DNA of 64,000 nucleotides from Bacillota bacterium (GCA_021821085.1 JAKACV010000002.1:1-64000), one strand, 5' to 3'. Counted from the first letter of the stretch, positions 1 to 9,287 are shown. The notes: generated by a model from the sequence alone, not told the origin. Made by a program: numbers and translations.

Positions 1-126
1 TCCGAGCCATACGGGTCTGAAGACAACCAACCACTCAGGAACAGGGTGTCATTTCTGCAAAAAGCGGCTCTCCAACAGGCGGGATATGGTCGCTTAGTTC
101 ACAAAAAACAACAACGCAAATAGCTC
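1..126. mobile_element. right terminus of an unidentified transposon, cut by the window edge
   Basis: The last 12 bases, CGCAAATAGCTC at 115-126, recur inverted at 49692-49703 and again at 50835-50846. There they bound a complete element with a 5-bp target duplication. About 62 bp inward of this end (ending at 126) match the left end of that element at roughly 85% by eye, and the first 30 bases are identical. The end abuts the 3' part of a transposase reading frame and supplies its stop codon, so this element most likely inserted into that older IS. Its body and any transposase lie left of the window. Confidence 0.6.
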
Positions 127-1232
127 TAAATGACATCCACTTGACAACCAATGAACGTCAATCCCACTTCATACTTCTGATTCATGAAACTGATACAGCC
201 GGATTTGTCTACTTTCCTGGTTTCTGCGTGCAAAAAGGCATTGGTAAGCGTCTGTGCTTCGACAAAACGCAGCGCTTTTCGGTCACTGCGAAATGCCGTT
301 TCCGGACTGATCTTCCCTTCGAAGGCAGCATGCGGCTTATTTTGGTAGCATTCTGACAGCCAGGCGTCAAACCGCTCATTCAGTTGTTCCAGTGTTTTCG
401 GCTTATCCAACGCGATCTCACTGAGGAATGAATCGACGGTTCTATTAAACTTCTCAACTTTACCTTTCGATTCAGGAGAATAGGGTTTCGCGAAAAGCAA
501 ACGAATCCCTAACTTGGAGCAGGTTCTCGTCATCCACTTGCTCCGAAACTGTGATCCATTGTCGAAAAAAACGGCGTCTGGCACCCCGTATTTTTGAATG
601 GCCTGACGGAAACAATCTTCCACAATCACCTGATCCATGGTAGGGTAAAAGGCCGCATGCAGAACGAACCTTGTCGCGTCGTCCAACATCACCACGAGAT
701 ACACTTGCTTCTTTGTCCCATTTGGTCCAATCGGCAAGTATGGGCCGTACTTGATGTCGCTCTGCCACAATTCGTTGCGGTGATGCCGCTGAAATCGACG
801 GGTAGCCACTCCCGCACTGGCATACATGCGCAGATGACGGGAGCTGTACCCAGCCTCAGTCAATTTTCCTTGCAATGTGCTGCGCTTCAAATGACCAAGA
901 GCGACTTTGCCTTCCCATTCAAGAATCTGAATGATCTGCGTCACGCTGCGGGTGGGAACCTCTCGTCGTAAGAGAATCGCCTGATCCAGCAACTCCACTG
1001 GAATTGTGCCATCTTGACGTTGACGTTGGTGGCCTGGTTTCAGTCCCTCAAAACCTTGGGTTCGATACTGCGCCAGATAACGCCGTAAGGTTCGTTCCGA
1101 AATCCCTGTTTGTGCACAGATTTCAGCCTTGAGTGCTCGAATTTGGCCAGCATCCAGCCCCTCCGCCAGCAAAGGAGACAGCATCTGCACTCTCTTCGTG
1201 GCGATCTCTTCCGCTTTCTTCGAATTTTTCAT
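126..1232 (-). pseudogene. DDE (rve-type) IS transposase, C terminus truncated
   Basis: The 368-codon frame has an N-terminal helix-turn-helix region (about 1-65) followed by a retroviral-integrase-type core. The likely triad is D159 (in WQSDI), D224 (in FFDNGSQF) and E260 (in SKGKVEKF). The C-terminal Mu-type beta-barrel begins (KYEVGLTFIGC) but stops at residue 368, where homologues, as I remember them, run on for several tens of residues. The stop is contributed by the transposon terminus that ends at 126, so the frame is read as a truncated, probably inactive gene. It is followed upstream on the same strand by a DUF6431-like gene, a pairing known from two-gene IS elements of this type. 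Confidence 0.75.
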
Positions 1233-1281
1233 ATCTTACGCCTCTTTCAATAGGGTCTGATATGAAAGTAACGCCTGGCTG

Positions 1282-1821
1282 CTAGGACAAGAAGGCGGAA
1301 CGGGTATGTATCCATAAATGTAGATTCGCAATCGGTCGAACCACACGAGCCAACCAACCTGGGGCATTGCCCACAAACTGTCCGATTTGTTGGAGCCCGG
1401 ACTGTGCGGAACCGGACCAATCACGCACATCACCCTGAAACCGCACGGTTACCGACGTGAGACAACCGACCGCATAGATGACCCACTCGGCAAACCACTG
1501 CCGCCAACGATATAATGTGGATTCATCCCCTGCCACGGCTGCTGCGGCAGGGTCCTCGATGGCGCATTCGATGCTAGCCGCTTCATAACGGCGATAGGGT
1601 ACCAGCAGGTCAGGCAACTCGTGATGAATCCGGCGACAATGCTGACAGCGAAACCGGCGAATAATGAGCTTTGATTTCTCACCGGAACTCCGAATCCACG
1701 TTCGCGGTCGACTACCGATGACCATTAAGGGGCCTTGGCAACAAGGGCAGGGAACAACTTCCGAACTCCTGACAAAAAACACTGGGAAGTTCACTTGGCA
1801 CGAGTTGAAAATCTGATACAA
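1282..1821 (-). CDS. DUF6431-like zinc-binding IS accessory protein
   Basis: The 179-residue protein has a CPCC pair near residue 25 and a CxxC pair (RCQHC) near residue 59, which probably bind zinc. An HTH-like stretch (DESTLYRWRQWF) follows at about 98-109. Proteins of this appearance (DUF6431) are commonly encoded directly upstream of rve-type transposases, as here, and may act as a DNA-binding partner. The family assignment is from memory of composition and context, not from a search. The two genes are separated by about 50 bp and share a strand, consistent with one two-gene IS. Confidence 0.6.
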   Translation of the reverse strand: MYQIFNSCQVNFPVFFVRSSEVVPCPCCQGPLMVIGSRPRTWIRSSGEKSKLIIRRFRCQHCRRIHHELPDLLVPYRRYEAASIECAIEDPAAAAVAGDESTLYRWRQWFAEWVIYAVGCLTSVTVRFQGDVRDWSGSAQSGLQQIGQFVGNAPGWLARVVRPIANLHLWIHTRSAFLS

Positions 1822-1933
1822 TAATCATAGTTGGTATTTTAAAGACGTCTCTGGTGATGCTGTTTGTGCAGCATGACAAAAAACAGAGACGTTTTTTCTT
1901 TCTTCAGGATATGGACATTGTATCGAGCAATCT

Positions 1934-2731
1934 TTGGACAGGCAACTTCGTCAACTTTCGGCCATTACAAGAGGGCAAAAACACATGGAGGATTTGCAAC
2001 GGCAGATTCGCAAAGGGCGATTTCAAAAACTTCTGCCGTCACGAGAGCGCGTTCCTTCGCACGACACGATCCGGTATGCCCTGCGCCAATGGGATTTGGA
2101 GAGATTGGCCATGAGTCACGACCAGATGATGGCCAAATGGAAACAGAATCACGGCCCACAAAAAGGGGCCATCGAAGGGTGGCGTGTGGCGGCAGTCGAT
2201 GGCGTGGAACTGTTCAACGGGACTAGTCATTGTTGTTCGGATTGTCTGAGCCGATTCCATAGGGCAACGGGTGTCACGGAGTACTTCCACCGGGGTGTCA
2301 TGATGCAGCAGGTAGGCAACGATCCTCATGTCATCTATGGGATGGAGATGTTGCGCCCTGGTGATGGAGCGGACAAGGCGGAAGGGGAGACTACGGCCGC
2401 GCAACGTTTGATGCGCGATGTCGTTCGTCGGCACGGACGGCTGGTGGATATTTTGACGTTTGATGCGCTGTACGCCAAAGCGCCTTTGATTCATGAGTGC
2501 TTGGATCACCGGATCGACGTGGTCATCCGTATGAAAGAAGAGCGGCGACTGATCATGCAGGACGCCAAAGGACTCTTTGATGCGCGATCCGCTGATGGTG
2601 AATGGGTGGAGCAAGGAAGCGGCGGTTGCACCGTACACGTAAAAGCATGGGACGAAGCAGGTCTGATGAGTTGGCCACAAGTTCGGGTACCGATGCGCAT
2701 GGCTGGTACCAAGAGATCGATATCGACCTGA
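1934..2731 (+). pseudogene. remnant of IS4-like DDE transposase
   Basis: The frame reads as the middle of an IS4-type transposase. A first acidic site sits in AAVDGVELF and a second in LTFDALYAKAP, followed by a basic region (VVIRMKEERR). The N terminus is scrambled, because codons upstream of 1934 continue in other frames. Near 2700 the reading shifts by one base: the next frame gives GWYQEIDIDLK, which looks like the authentic continuation, and then stops. The C-terminal catalytic Glu region is absent. This is an eroded, non-functional copy with no recognisable ends. Confidence 0.65.
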
Positions 2732-2920
2732 AATCGACGCTCTTTACGGCGTAAAGCCAGACCATAAACCAAAACACAGCGACTGCTTTTGAAAAATCAT
2801 TCTGCCGTCGCTTTTTTGTCATGCCCACTACGGTAAGAAAATGAGATTCCATCCTCGGCACACTTCATTTCCAGTAAAAATCTTGAATATTTACTGTGTT
2901 TACCTATTCAAGGACGTTCA

Positions 2921-2936
2921 AATGCCGAGAGGCTAT
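2921..2936 (+). repeat. 16-bp repeat AATGCCGAGAGGCTAT, copy 1
   Basis: Identical to 4146-4161 on the same strand and to 3514-3529 on the opposite strand. The stop codon of the adjacent small secreted protein (minus strand, 2933-2935) lies inside this copy. The gene therefore either ends exactly at an element boundary or was truncated by one. Confidence 0.7.
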
Positions 2937-3298
2937 GAATGTGTTTTTTGCCATTGTTCTTGAAATGATTTTAATCCATATAATGTTGTTTTTACAAAAG
3001 TGCCATATGGTAAAATGATTTCCTCTATCCCAGATTTGGTTGATTCCTCATTATTATATGCAATTTCATTGACAGGTAATTCAACAACATGATTCGTACG
3101 GATATACACTCCATTTGGAGTTGTTATATCTTCGATATGGTTTTGAATGTGTGAAATTTGAGATTGGGAAAGAGAGGGTTGACTAATTTTTTTACCATTT
3201 ACTTGAGCAAAATTACCATTAGAGAACCCAAATAATAATAGAGAAATCATAGGTGCAGTAATTAGCAAAGATCCTAATACCATTGATTTTCTATTCAT
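2933..3298 (-). CDS. small secreted protein of unknown function
   Basis: A 121-residue protein with a clear N-terminal signal or anchor: MNRKS followed by about 20 hydrophobic residues. The mature part is polar and lacks cysteines or recognisable motifs. A ribosome-binding site (AAGGAG) precedes the ATG by about 8 bases on the minus strand. The gene is AT-rich relative to its neighbours and lies between two oppositely oriented copies of a 16-bp repeat (2921-2936 and 3514-3529), so it may be transposon cargo. The stop codon falls inside the first repeat copy, so a longer ancestral C terminus is possible. No family recognised. Confidence 0.55.
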   Translation of the reverse strand: MNRKSMVLGSLLITAPMISLLLFGFSNGNFAQVNGKKISQPSLSQSQISHIQNHIEDITTPNGVYIRTNHVVELPVNEIAYNNEESTKSGIEEIILPYGTFVKTTLYGLKSFQEQWQKTHS

Positions 3299-3507
3299 AA
3301 ACTAATCACTCCTTCTAATAATTTATATAGCAATTTCCTTGAACTCCAAAATCCCCATCATTCAAAATTTTAGAACCAAAATAATAATGTCATAGAAAGT
3401 ACATTAGATCAAGTTCTATATGTGGTGAGCAGGCCCCACGCAACTTTTTTCCAGTTTGACTGACTTGAAGAAGCGATTGAATCGTCATTACGCCTCGTCG
3501 ACAGGAT

Positions 3508-4167
3508 ATATAAATAGCCTCTCGGCATTGAGACATTCCTAAATGAGCAATGACGGTAATTATGCAAGTTGTTTACTGGGAATGGGGTGCTTCCAGTATG
3601 TCTGGCTGGTTTCCATAGCAAAATAGGCATGACAAAGAAGCCGCGGTCTGGATCTTTTTTGAAAAGGTCAGCGTGGCTGCGCCGGAATTTTCTGTGTGGC
3701 TTAGGTCGGTCGGATCGGTCGCCTCGATGCCACGGTTAGCATACTGTCGGCTCAGAACGGATGCGTTGTCCGAGAGGTCCACCAGCCAGAACTTCTAGAT
3801 GAAGATCCAGTCTTTGGCGAGCAGCACCAGGATGCCGCCCGAGTAATGGGTGCGCAACTGCTTCAGGACAAACGATTGGTACTGGGCATGGAAGCGGATG
3901 GATGGTAACATACGGGGTGAACTACCCCTTTCGCCGAAGGATAGAGTGGGTTAGACTCTTCGTCGCGATTATTGGGGTGGTTTTTAAATGTCAAGTGTTT
4001 TTGTGGGATTTTGGCGCTATTTTTCGTCGAAAATCGAAGTGGAATTTCCAGTTCCCTGCCCTACGCAGGCAAGGTAGCCACGTTCATGGTGGAGGGCACG
4101 GAAAAATACCACGGGCAAGAATCCCAGGAGAATCAACGAAGATCGAATGCCGAGAGGCTATAAATAT
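3508..4167. mobile_element. IR-bounded, coding-poor segment (MITE-like or decayed IS)
   Basis: The segment starts with ATAGCCTCTCGGCATT (3514-3529) and ends with the exact reverse complement (4146-4161). The similarity extends into the neighbouring AT-rich bases (TATAAATAG against CTATAAATA). No convincing gene lies inside. The interior at about 3780-3900 reads on the minus strand as YQSFVLKQLRTHYSGG and resembles a transposase fragment with stops. Target duplications could not be recognised. Confidence 0.45.
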
Positions 4168-4867
4168 TAAGGATGATTAGGTATATAAGCGAGGAACCGA
4201 TCCGGCAAAAAGCTTCGTTAAGTGACAGGGAATATAGGCGGGCAATGGCAAGGATAAAAATAGCGGATAAATTCGGTATAGGTGAAATGCCTTCTGAGTA
4301 GCTCAGGCTCTTCGGGTCAGGACTATTTTTGCGGATCTGCCTAAACATAAAACCCTTTTGCGTGCAATTTTTAGGGAACGTATGGAAATTACCCTCTGGG
4401 TCGCGCACAGGCGGGCTGAAATGCTGAAGTGACGCCGTGGGGTGCCCGAAGGGCGGGGCCTCACGAGCGGCGCGGATGCATTCACCGGAGGGAAGCCCGC
4501 ACGGAGTGCGGGGCGCTAACTTGTTAAAAGCCAACGTGGAACACGTGGCCTATATTAAAAATTGAACAAATAGTGAATATTTTAAGCAAACAACGAAAAT
4601 AAGGTTTTGCTTACCGTTCGACTAATAAAAGGACGATTTTTTTTTTGCCTTTTTAGGTGAAGTCCTTTTATAACGTTCTGGATTAAGTGAGAAAAATTGT
4701 ATTTATAGGCGAGGACAATTTCCAAAAAGAGGGGAAAAATATTCTTATCGTGAGCGAGGGGTCATTAGATTTCCCTATTATTTAAGAGGGAAATAGTCAA
4801 TTTGGTTCCCTAACCGTCGCTCAGGTCGATTTTCAAACGCTATTAGTATCGAAGGGGGTGTACAACC
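4168..4867 (+). other. leader/putative origin region upstream of the replication gene
   Basis: This 700-bp stretch has no convincing gene and several hairpins. They are a GC-rich nest at about 4433-4466, GCCCGCAC against GTGCGGGGC at 4495-4514, an ACGTG/CACGT hairpin at about 4532-4550, TAAAAGGAC (4626-4634) against GTCCTTTTA (4662-4670), and ATTTCCCT against AGGGAAAT around 4768-4793. Rolling-circle initiators usually nick a hairpin near their own gene, so a double-strand origin here is plausible. The nick site itself cannot be identified by eye. Confidence 0.4.
4740..4779 (+). promoter_or_regulatory. element-specific promoter-like motif, site 1
   Basis: TATTCTTATCGTGA followed by GAGGGGT and TTTCCCTAT. 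The same order of blocks recurs at 9249-9287, and the first block also at 7824-7837, each time upstream of an element gene. Here it precedes the HUH-helicase gene by about 90 bp. Probably a binding site for a shared regulator, such as the sigma-like factor encoded at 7897. Confidence 0.5.
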
Positions 4868-7822
4868 ATGTATAAAGTTCAGGGAATCCATCGAGAATAT
4901 GACGGCAATGAGGGCGTGATTGATGAATACGCATGGGAGTACACCTGTAAACCCCGCGCACTAGCGGTACTGAACCTCCAGAAAAAATACGGCGCAATCG
5001 TAGACGGCAACTGCCACAGCGTATTTTGCCCAGTCCATGGCGGGGAGGAACGCGCTGAAATCGCTCGGAATATCACGATGTATGCCAACAAATACCACAT
5101 GTATGAATTTGTCACTTTAACCCATTCATCCGACTTGGAAACTCCAGAAGATGCAGAGGTGGCATATGACGAATTAAAGGCGCATTTTTCCGCAATCATG
5201 GAACAAGCGGAAAACCTAAAATTTGCGCATTATCTAGGTCAAAGGCGATTTAGGAATAAGCGCTCAAAAAAGACGGATGAGCAGTATTACCTTGAGTGGC
5301 TTCGTTGGATCGACAAAGTAACCAGGTACGAGTATATAACGAACTTCCGCCGTGTGGTTCGTGCAGCTGTAGTATTCGCTATCGAGAAACGATGTATGGA
5401 TTTAGATGCAAAGGCGATATATGAGGACATCGACACATTTTTGGACGGTTGCTACCAGTCTGGAATGCCTGGTGACGAAATTGCAGATAGCCTACGTGAA
5501 AGATACGTTTTCCTTCGCCAATACAAAAAACTTAGTGAAGCGCTTGAAAATGTTCGCGTAAAAGTCCAGGACTATTTGATAAGGCTTTCTGACTACGACG
5601 AGTACAAATATCCATCCTCTGGCGCTGCAATTCGTCGCTACGTGTTGAATGGTCAGATTTTTTCGCACAACGCCAACGAACAAGAGGTACGCGCCGCAGA
5701 GATCGAGAATGAGACCAAAAACCACATCAATGAGAAGATTACAAAGACGTCCTATATCGGCACATGGGAAGTTGGCAAAGGCGGTCACCTTCACATTCAC
5801 GCGCTGGTTAATTTTCCTGTGTTTTCATTTTTCGTTGAGCGTTCTAAGTGGTACGGCGAAACCATGCAAGTCTACGATGTGCAAAGCGTTGATCGCTCAG
5901 ATCCCGATGCTTTGAGTGACTATATGACGAAACTGGGGCGCTATCATGCCAAGACGAATATGGAGGACATAAAACGCCTCGCCAGTATTGGGGTTTTTGG
6001 TCATCGGCACACAGAAAAGGGCGTAATTCGCGGTAAATCGGTCTATTTTAGTTCTGATAGTAAAGAAATTCTGGTGCGTACGTATCATCACAAAAAGACG
6101 GGGGGATTTGCGTTTGCAGGATTTGTGGCTCGGCGGCGGAAAATGGAGAAAATCGGCAATGTACGTAACGTGGATATAGAGCGTGAAATGCCTTCATTTT
6201 CCGCCGCAATTGATGACGGCATCACTGAATACGAGGCTAAAAAGTGGTTCAACCAGGAAGCAAAGCTAATTGTTGCAGATTATCATTTGGAGCTATCCCA
6301 AAACCAGACCGCAAAGCACATCTGGGCACAGGTACAGGACGAGTACAACGACAAGATGTTTGCGAATTTGGCTGGAACTGCAACGTCAATCACGACTGAA
6401 CAGGTATTTTCCGCTCTAAGGGAAATCCAGTACGTAGAGTTTATTGCCCGCTATGCGGAATATCGCGCTGGCTTGCCGTGGCAGGGATGGATGACCAATT
6501 ATGACAGCATGGTGGCGGGCGCTAATTTACGTAATTCAGATACGGGCACTATGGTGCGATCATTCACAGTTGAGCAAATGATAATCGTTTACGATGCCTT
6601 TGAATATCCGGAAATAGTAGTGAAAGCTGACGGTGGGTCAGGTAAGACATATACGTTAACGAATTTTTTAAACCGAACGCCATTTGATCCTGAAAAGCTT
6701 GCGGTACTTTCCTACCAGGCTTCGGTCGCCCAAAAATTGCGCAACGAGTTGGATGCACGGTATAGCAAATCTGTTCAAACGGTAGACGCCTTTTTGGGAA
6801 TGCGCCGTCGAGTGGGGAAGACTGTCTACGGTCAAAATCACCACAACACTCGCAATGATATAGAAGTGGTGATCATTGACGAGTTTGAGCGCCTCACGCC
6901 AGAAAAGAAGGCGATGCTTTACATGAGTCTGCCCGAAACCGTGCGGATACTCAATTTTGGGGACGCCAATCAGATCGGCGCTTTTGGTCACAAATTTGGC
7001 GCATTAGAAAATCTTCCAGGTGTGGAACTATTCCGCCTGACCAAGAATTTCAGGACTCGTGAGAGCTTTCGAAATCACGGGGAAGAGTTCGTAAATGACT
7101 TTGAAAATCGCAAGGAAGAGATCATTCGAGTGGTGTTATCCGGTACGAAGGTGCTCACAAACGTCCACAAAATACGCCGTCAGGTGAATCAATGGATATT
7201 GGAATACTTGGACGAGGCAGGCCAGAGGGGAACAGCCAGAATACGTGTAGGCGGCTATGTTTTCGCGGATGGGGACAGTGTGGTAATCAAACGCAACCGC
7301 AAGCACAACGATGATGAGCGTTTTAACGGCTTAAATGGCGAAGAAGGCACAATTCGGGCGTTCATGGACGGTCATGTGACGTATGGCCAATTTGTGAGCG
7401 AATATTATAGCGAGGCCATGATTGCAGTGGAATTGGTTAACGGCAAGGGTATTCGACTTTTCAAACACTCTGAACTGCTACGCCACACAGATACAATTCA
7501 GCACGCCTATGCAATCACGATACAAAGTAGCCAAGGCAAGGAGTACGAGGATGTGCTGGTGCTTTTGGCGCGGACTAAGGAGAAACATCGCAACAAATAT
7601 TTTGCCAGTCGCGAAATGCAATACACTGGCATTTCCCGTGCCCGCTCCAGTGTAAAGGTGATCACGAATCTTGCGGAATCAGAGTACCAGGAGTATACCG
7701 CAGAAAACGCCAGTTACGATTACATGGACTATCACACACTCAATGAAAAAGATTCACACAGTGACCACGCCGTCCTTCTTCGGACGATACGTTTCGTTGT
7801 TCGGGAGAATATGGCTGCATAA
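4868..7822 (+). CDS. HUH replication endonuclease fused to a superfamily 1 helicase
   Basis: The 984-residue protein carries the three motifs of rolling-circle initiators in canonical order. Motif 1 is FVTLTHS (81-87), the metal-binding HUH motif is GHLHIHALV (306-314), and the tyrosine motif is YMTK (Y352, K355) with a second Tyr at 359. Cysteines and a histidine near 49-57 may bind zinc. The C-terminal half is an SF1 helicase: Walker A GGSGKT (589-594), Walker B IIDEFERL (669-676), GDANQIG (698-704), NFRT (727-730), ITIQSSQGKEYED (883-895) and the arginine-finger motif YTGISRARSS (919-928). It should nick the element's origin, stay attached to the 5' end and unwind DNA during replication or transfer. 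In most Gram-positive RCR systems the helicase is borrowed from the host. The start ATG has GGGGGTG nine bases upstream. Confidence 0.85.
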   Translation: MYKVQGIHREYDGNEGVIDEYAWEYTCKPRALAVLNLQKKYGAIVDGNCHSVFCPVHGGEERAEIARNITMYANKYHMYEFVTLTHSSDLETPEDAEVAYDELKAHFSAIMEQAENLKFAHYLGQRRFRNKRSKKTDEQYYLEWLRWIDKVTRYEYITNFRRVVRAAVVFAIEKRCMDLDAKAIYEDIDTFLDGCYQSGMPGDEIADSLRERYVFLRQYKKLSEALENVRVKVQDYLIRLSDYDEYKYPSSGAAIRRYVLNGQIFSHNANEQEVRAAEIENETKNHINEKITKTSYIGTWEVGKGGHLHIHALVNFPVFSFFVERSKWYGETMQVYDVQSVDRSDPDALSDYMTKLGRYHAKTNMEDIKRLASIGVFGHRHTEKGVIRGKSVYFSSDSKEILVRTYHHKKTGGFAFAGFVARRRKMEKIGNVRNVDIEREMPSFSAAIDDGITEYEAKKWFNQEAKLIVADYHLELSQNQTAKHIWAQVQDEYNDKMFANLAGTATSITTEQVFSALREIQYVEFIARYAEYRAGLPWQGWMTNYDSMVAGANLRNSDTGTMVRSFTVEQMIIVYDAFEYPEIVVKADGGSGKTYTLTNFLNRTPFDPEKLAVLSYQASVAQKLRNELDARYSKSVQTVDAFLGMRRRVGKTVYGQNHHNTRNDIEVVIIDEFERLTPEKKAMLYMSLPETVRILNFGDANQIGAFGHKFGALENLPGVELFRLTKNFRTRESFRNHGEEFVNDFENRKEEIIRVVLSGTKVLTNVHKIRRQVNQWILEYLDEAGQRGTARIRVGGYVFADGDSVVIKRNRKHNDDERFNGLNGEEGTIRAFMDGHVTYGQFVSEYYSEAMIAVELVNGKGIRLFKHSELLRHTDTIQHAYAITIQSSQGKEYEDVLVLLARTKEKHRNKYFASREMQYTGISRARSSVKVITNLAESEYQEYTAENASYDYMDYHTLNEKDSHSDHAVLLRTIRFVVRENMAA

Positions 7823-7837
7823 CTATTCTTTTCGTGA
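7821..7837 (+). promoter_or_regulatory. element-specific promoter-like motif, site 2
   Basis: AACTATTCTTTTCGTGA, identical over 17 bases to 9246-9262. It overlaps the last codon and stop of the HUH-helicase gene and lies 60 bp before the sigma-like gene. The GAGGGGT and CCCTAT blocks seen at the other two sites are missing here. Confidence 0.5.
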
Positions 7838-7896
7838 GTGCAAATGGTTCCTGTGCTTTATTGTTGGATTATAAATAAAGCGCGGGAGTGGTTAGA

Positions 7897-8670
7897 ATGG
7901 CTAGAGCAAAAAAGGCGTCGGTTTTTAGTTTTCAAATCCCTATGCAGGAATTGGAGTCCAAGTATAGGTCTTTGTCAAAACCAAAGCATTTTGAGAAAAA
8001 GGTAACAATTCTTGCCGCTAAAACTGTTGGAAGTGATAAAAAAGTCATAAGTGCGAGTCAGTTTTTGCGGAGGGCTAATACGTATGTTGAGAAAGATGTG
8101 GAGTTTTTCGTTGAAACCGATGAACCCGAAATGGTGCAAGCACTTAGTTTGGCGCTCCCTGTAATTCGGGGGAAAATAAAAATTTTGGGGCGGTTCAATT
8201 ATCTTTGCGCGGCTGACGTGGAGGATCTTCGTTCTGTGGGAGTTGTGGCATTTTACGAGGTTCTTGATGATAGGGGGATTGATGTTAAGGCAATTGATTG
8301 TATTTCTCCTGAGGTGGTTGATTATGTGCGTTATGCAATGGAGGGTTTTTGGAAAAAGCAAAAAGATCAGGGTAGAGTCAAAGAGCGGCTGGTTGTTTTG
8401 AGTACGAGTGGAAACAAAAAACATCGCCAGGGTAAAAAAGGCGTGGATGTAACGCTGGAGACTGTTGGGGGATTGATGACAGACGCCGAACGAATACATG
8501 TTGCAATCAATCGTCTTACGGATGCAAATGATGATGTGGCTATTTTGATCGCTCAAGCGTTGATGATTGGAATGAAACACGCAGAAATTTCGGCATATCT
8601 TGGCATCACGAGGCTGGCGATGGTTCAGGCGATTTTGCGCATAGAAAAAGCACTCACTATAACCGAGTGA
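7897..8670 (+). CDS. sigma-70-like factor of the element
   Basis: A 257-residue protein. The stretch LCAADVEDLRSVGVVAFYEVL resembles region 2 (the DLxQxGxxGLxxA signature), followed by VVDYVRYAMEGFWKK. The last 60 residues (HAEISAYLGITRLAMVQAILRIEKAL) read as a region 4 helix-turn-helix. It may direct RNA polymerase to the element's own promoters, consistent with the repeated motif upstream of this gene, the HUH-helicase gene and the gene at 9324. The ATG at 7897 is preferred to the GTG at 7888 because GGGAG lies nine bases before it. The match is weak enough that a non-sigma HTH regulator remains possible. Confidence 0.55.
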   Translation: MARAKKASVFSFQIPMQELESKYRSLSKPKHFEKKVTILAAKTVGSDKKVISASQFLRRANTYVEKDVEFFVETDEPEMVQALSLALPVIRGKIKILGRFNYLCAADVEDLRSVGVVAFYEVLDDRGIDVKAIDCISPEVVDYVRYAMEGFWKKQKDQGRVKERLVVLSTSGNKKHRQGKKGVDVTLETVGGLMTDAERIHVAINRLTDANDDVAILIAQALMIGMKHAEISAYLGITRLAMVQAILRIEKALTITE

Positions 8671-8676
8671 GTGCTT
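8648..8676. terminator. bidirectional terminator overlapping both stop codons
   Basis: AAGCACTCACT (8648-8658) pairs perfectly with AGTGAGTGCTT (8666-8676) around a 7-base loop. An A-run precedes it on the plus strand. The stop codons of the two convergent genes (TGA 8668-8670 plus; TAG 8659-8657 minus) both lie inside the hairpin, so each gene uses coding bases as its own terminator. Confidence 0.65.
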
Positions 8677-9202
8677 CTAAGACGGTATGAATGTTTTTGT
8701 TGTTGTAAACGAGGTTAAATCGTTCTGGGTTTCGATTGTAAATGGATAGCATATATTCGGCCCAAATTTCAAGCACTTCTTTGATGAAGTGTTTTTTCTT
8801 TGCGTGTGGAACGATGGCGGGCAGATGATGTATTCCCTGCTCGTCCGAATCGAAAGCATAGGTTATCGTTCGTTGCTGCCACGGTGAAATTGGCAGGTCG
8901 GAAAGCTGAATGATAGTGATTGGCGCTTGAAGCGATTTGATTTTTGTTGTGGCTGCCTTAGTTTCGATAGTAAAAATGCCTTCCCACTCTTTGTTGATCT
9001 TTTGGATAGTGTAGATGGCGTTTTCAATCATGTCTTCCATTATTTTAGCAACTTGGACTTTATCATGGTGTCCCTCAAAAAAACTTTCGACGTAATCTTT
9101 CATGGGACTGGGTTTTTGAGTGGCGGTGATTGTGAATTTCCACGTGCGGCTGTATTCGGGGATGCTATACGAGTTTTCGAGGTTGGAAATGGTGAATTTC
9201 AA
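8657..9202 (-). CDS. unknown element protein
   Basis: A 181-residue soluble protein without signal peptide or membrane segments. The start is TTG with GGAGAGG about six bases upstream. The N-terminal half is beta-rich in appearance (SRTWKFTITATQK), and the C-terminal half contains a long probable helix (KKKHFIKEVLEIWAEYMLSIYNRN). It runs against the direction of the replication genes and shares the divergent promoter region at 9203-9323 with the gene at 9324. A position of this type is often held by a regulator or immunity gene, but nothing in the sequence identifies a function. Confidence 0.6.
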   Translation of the reverse strand: MKFTISNLENSYSIPEYSRTWKFTITATQKPSPMKDYVESFFEGHHDKVQVAKIMEDMIENAIYTIQKINKEWEGIFTIETKAATTKIKSLQAPITIIQLSDLPISPWQQRTITYAFDSDEQGIHHLPAIVPHAKKKHFIKEVLEIWAEYMLSIYNRNPERFNLVYNNKNIHTVLEALTRL

Positions 9203-9245
9203 TGTGATCCTCTCCCTTCGTAAGGAGAGGGGAGGGTAGGTGAAA

Positions 9246-9287
9246 AACTATTCTTTTCGTGACTTAGAGGGGTAATTTTTTCCCTAT
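9246..9287 (+). promoter_or_regulatory. element-specific promoter-like motif, site 3
   Basis: AACTATTCTTTTCGTGA (9246-9262), then AGAGGGGTAATT and TTTCCCTAT, ending about 36 bp before the ATG at 9324. Matches site 1 (4740-4779) in three blocks with the same spacing to within a few bases. Confidence 0.55.

Noticed and set aside
4133..4534. Minus-strand frame in the origin-like region
   Set aside because: No plausible start signal or protein-like pattern; the DNA is hairpin-rich.
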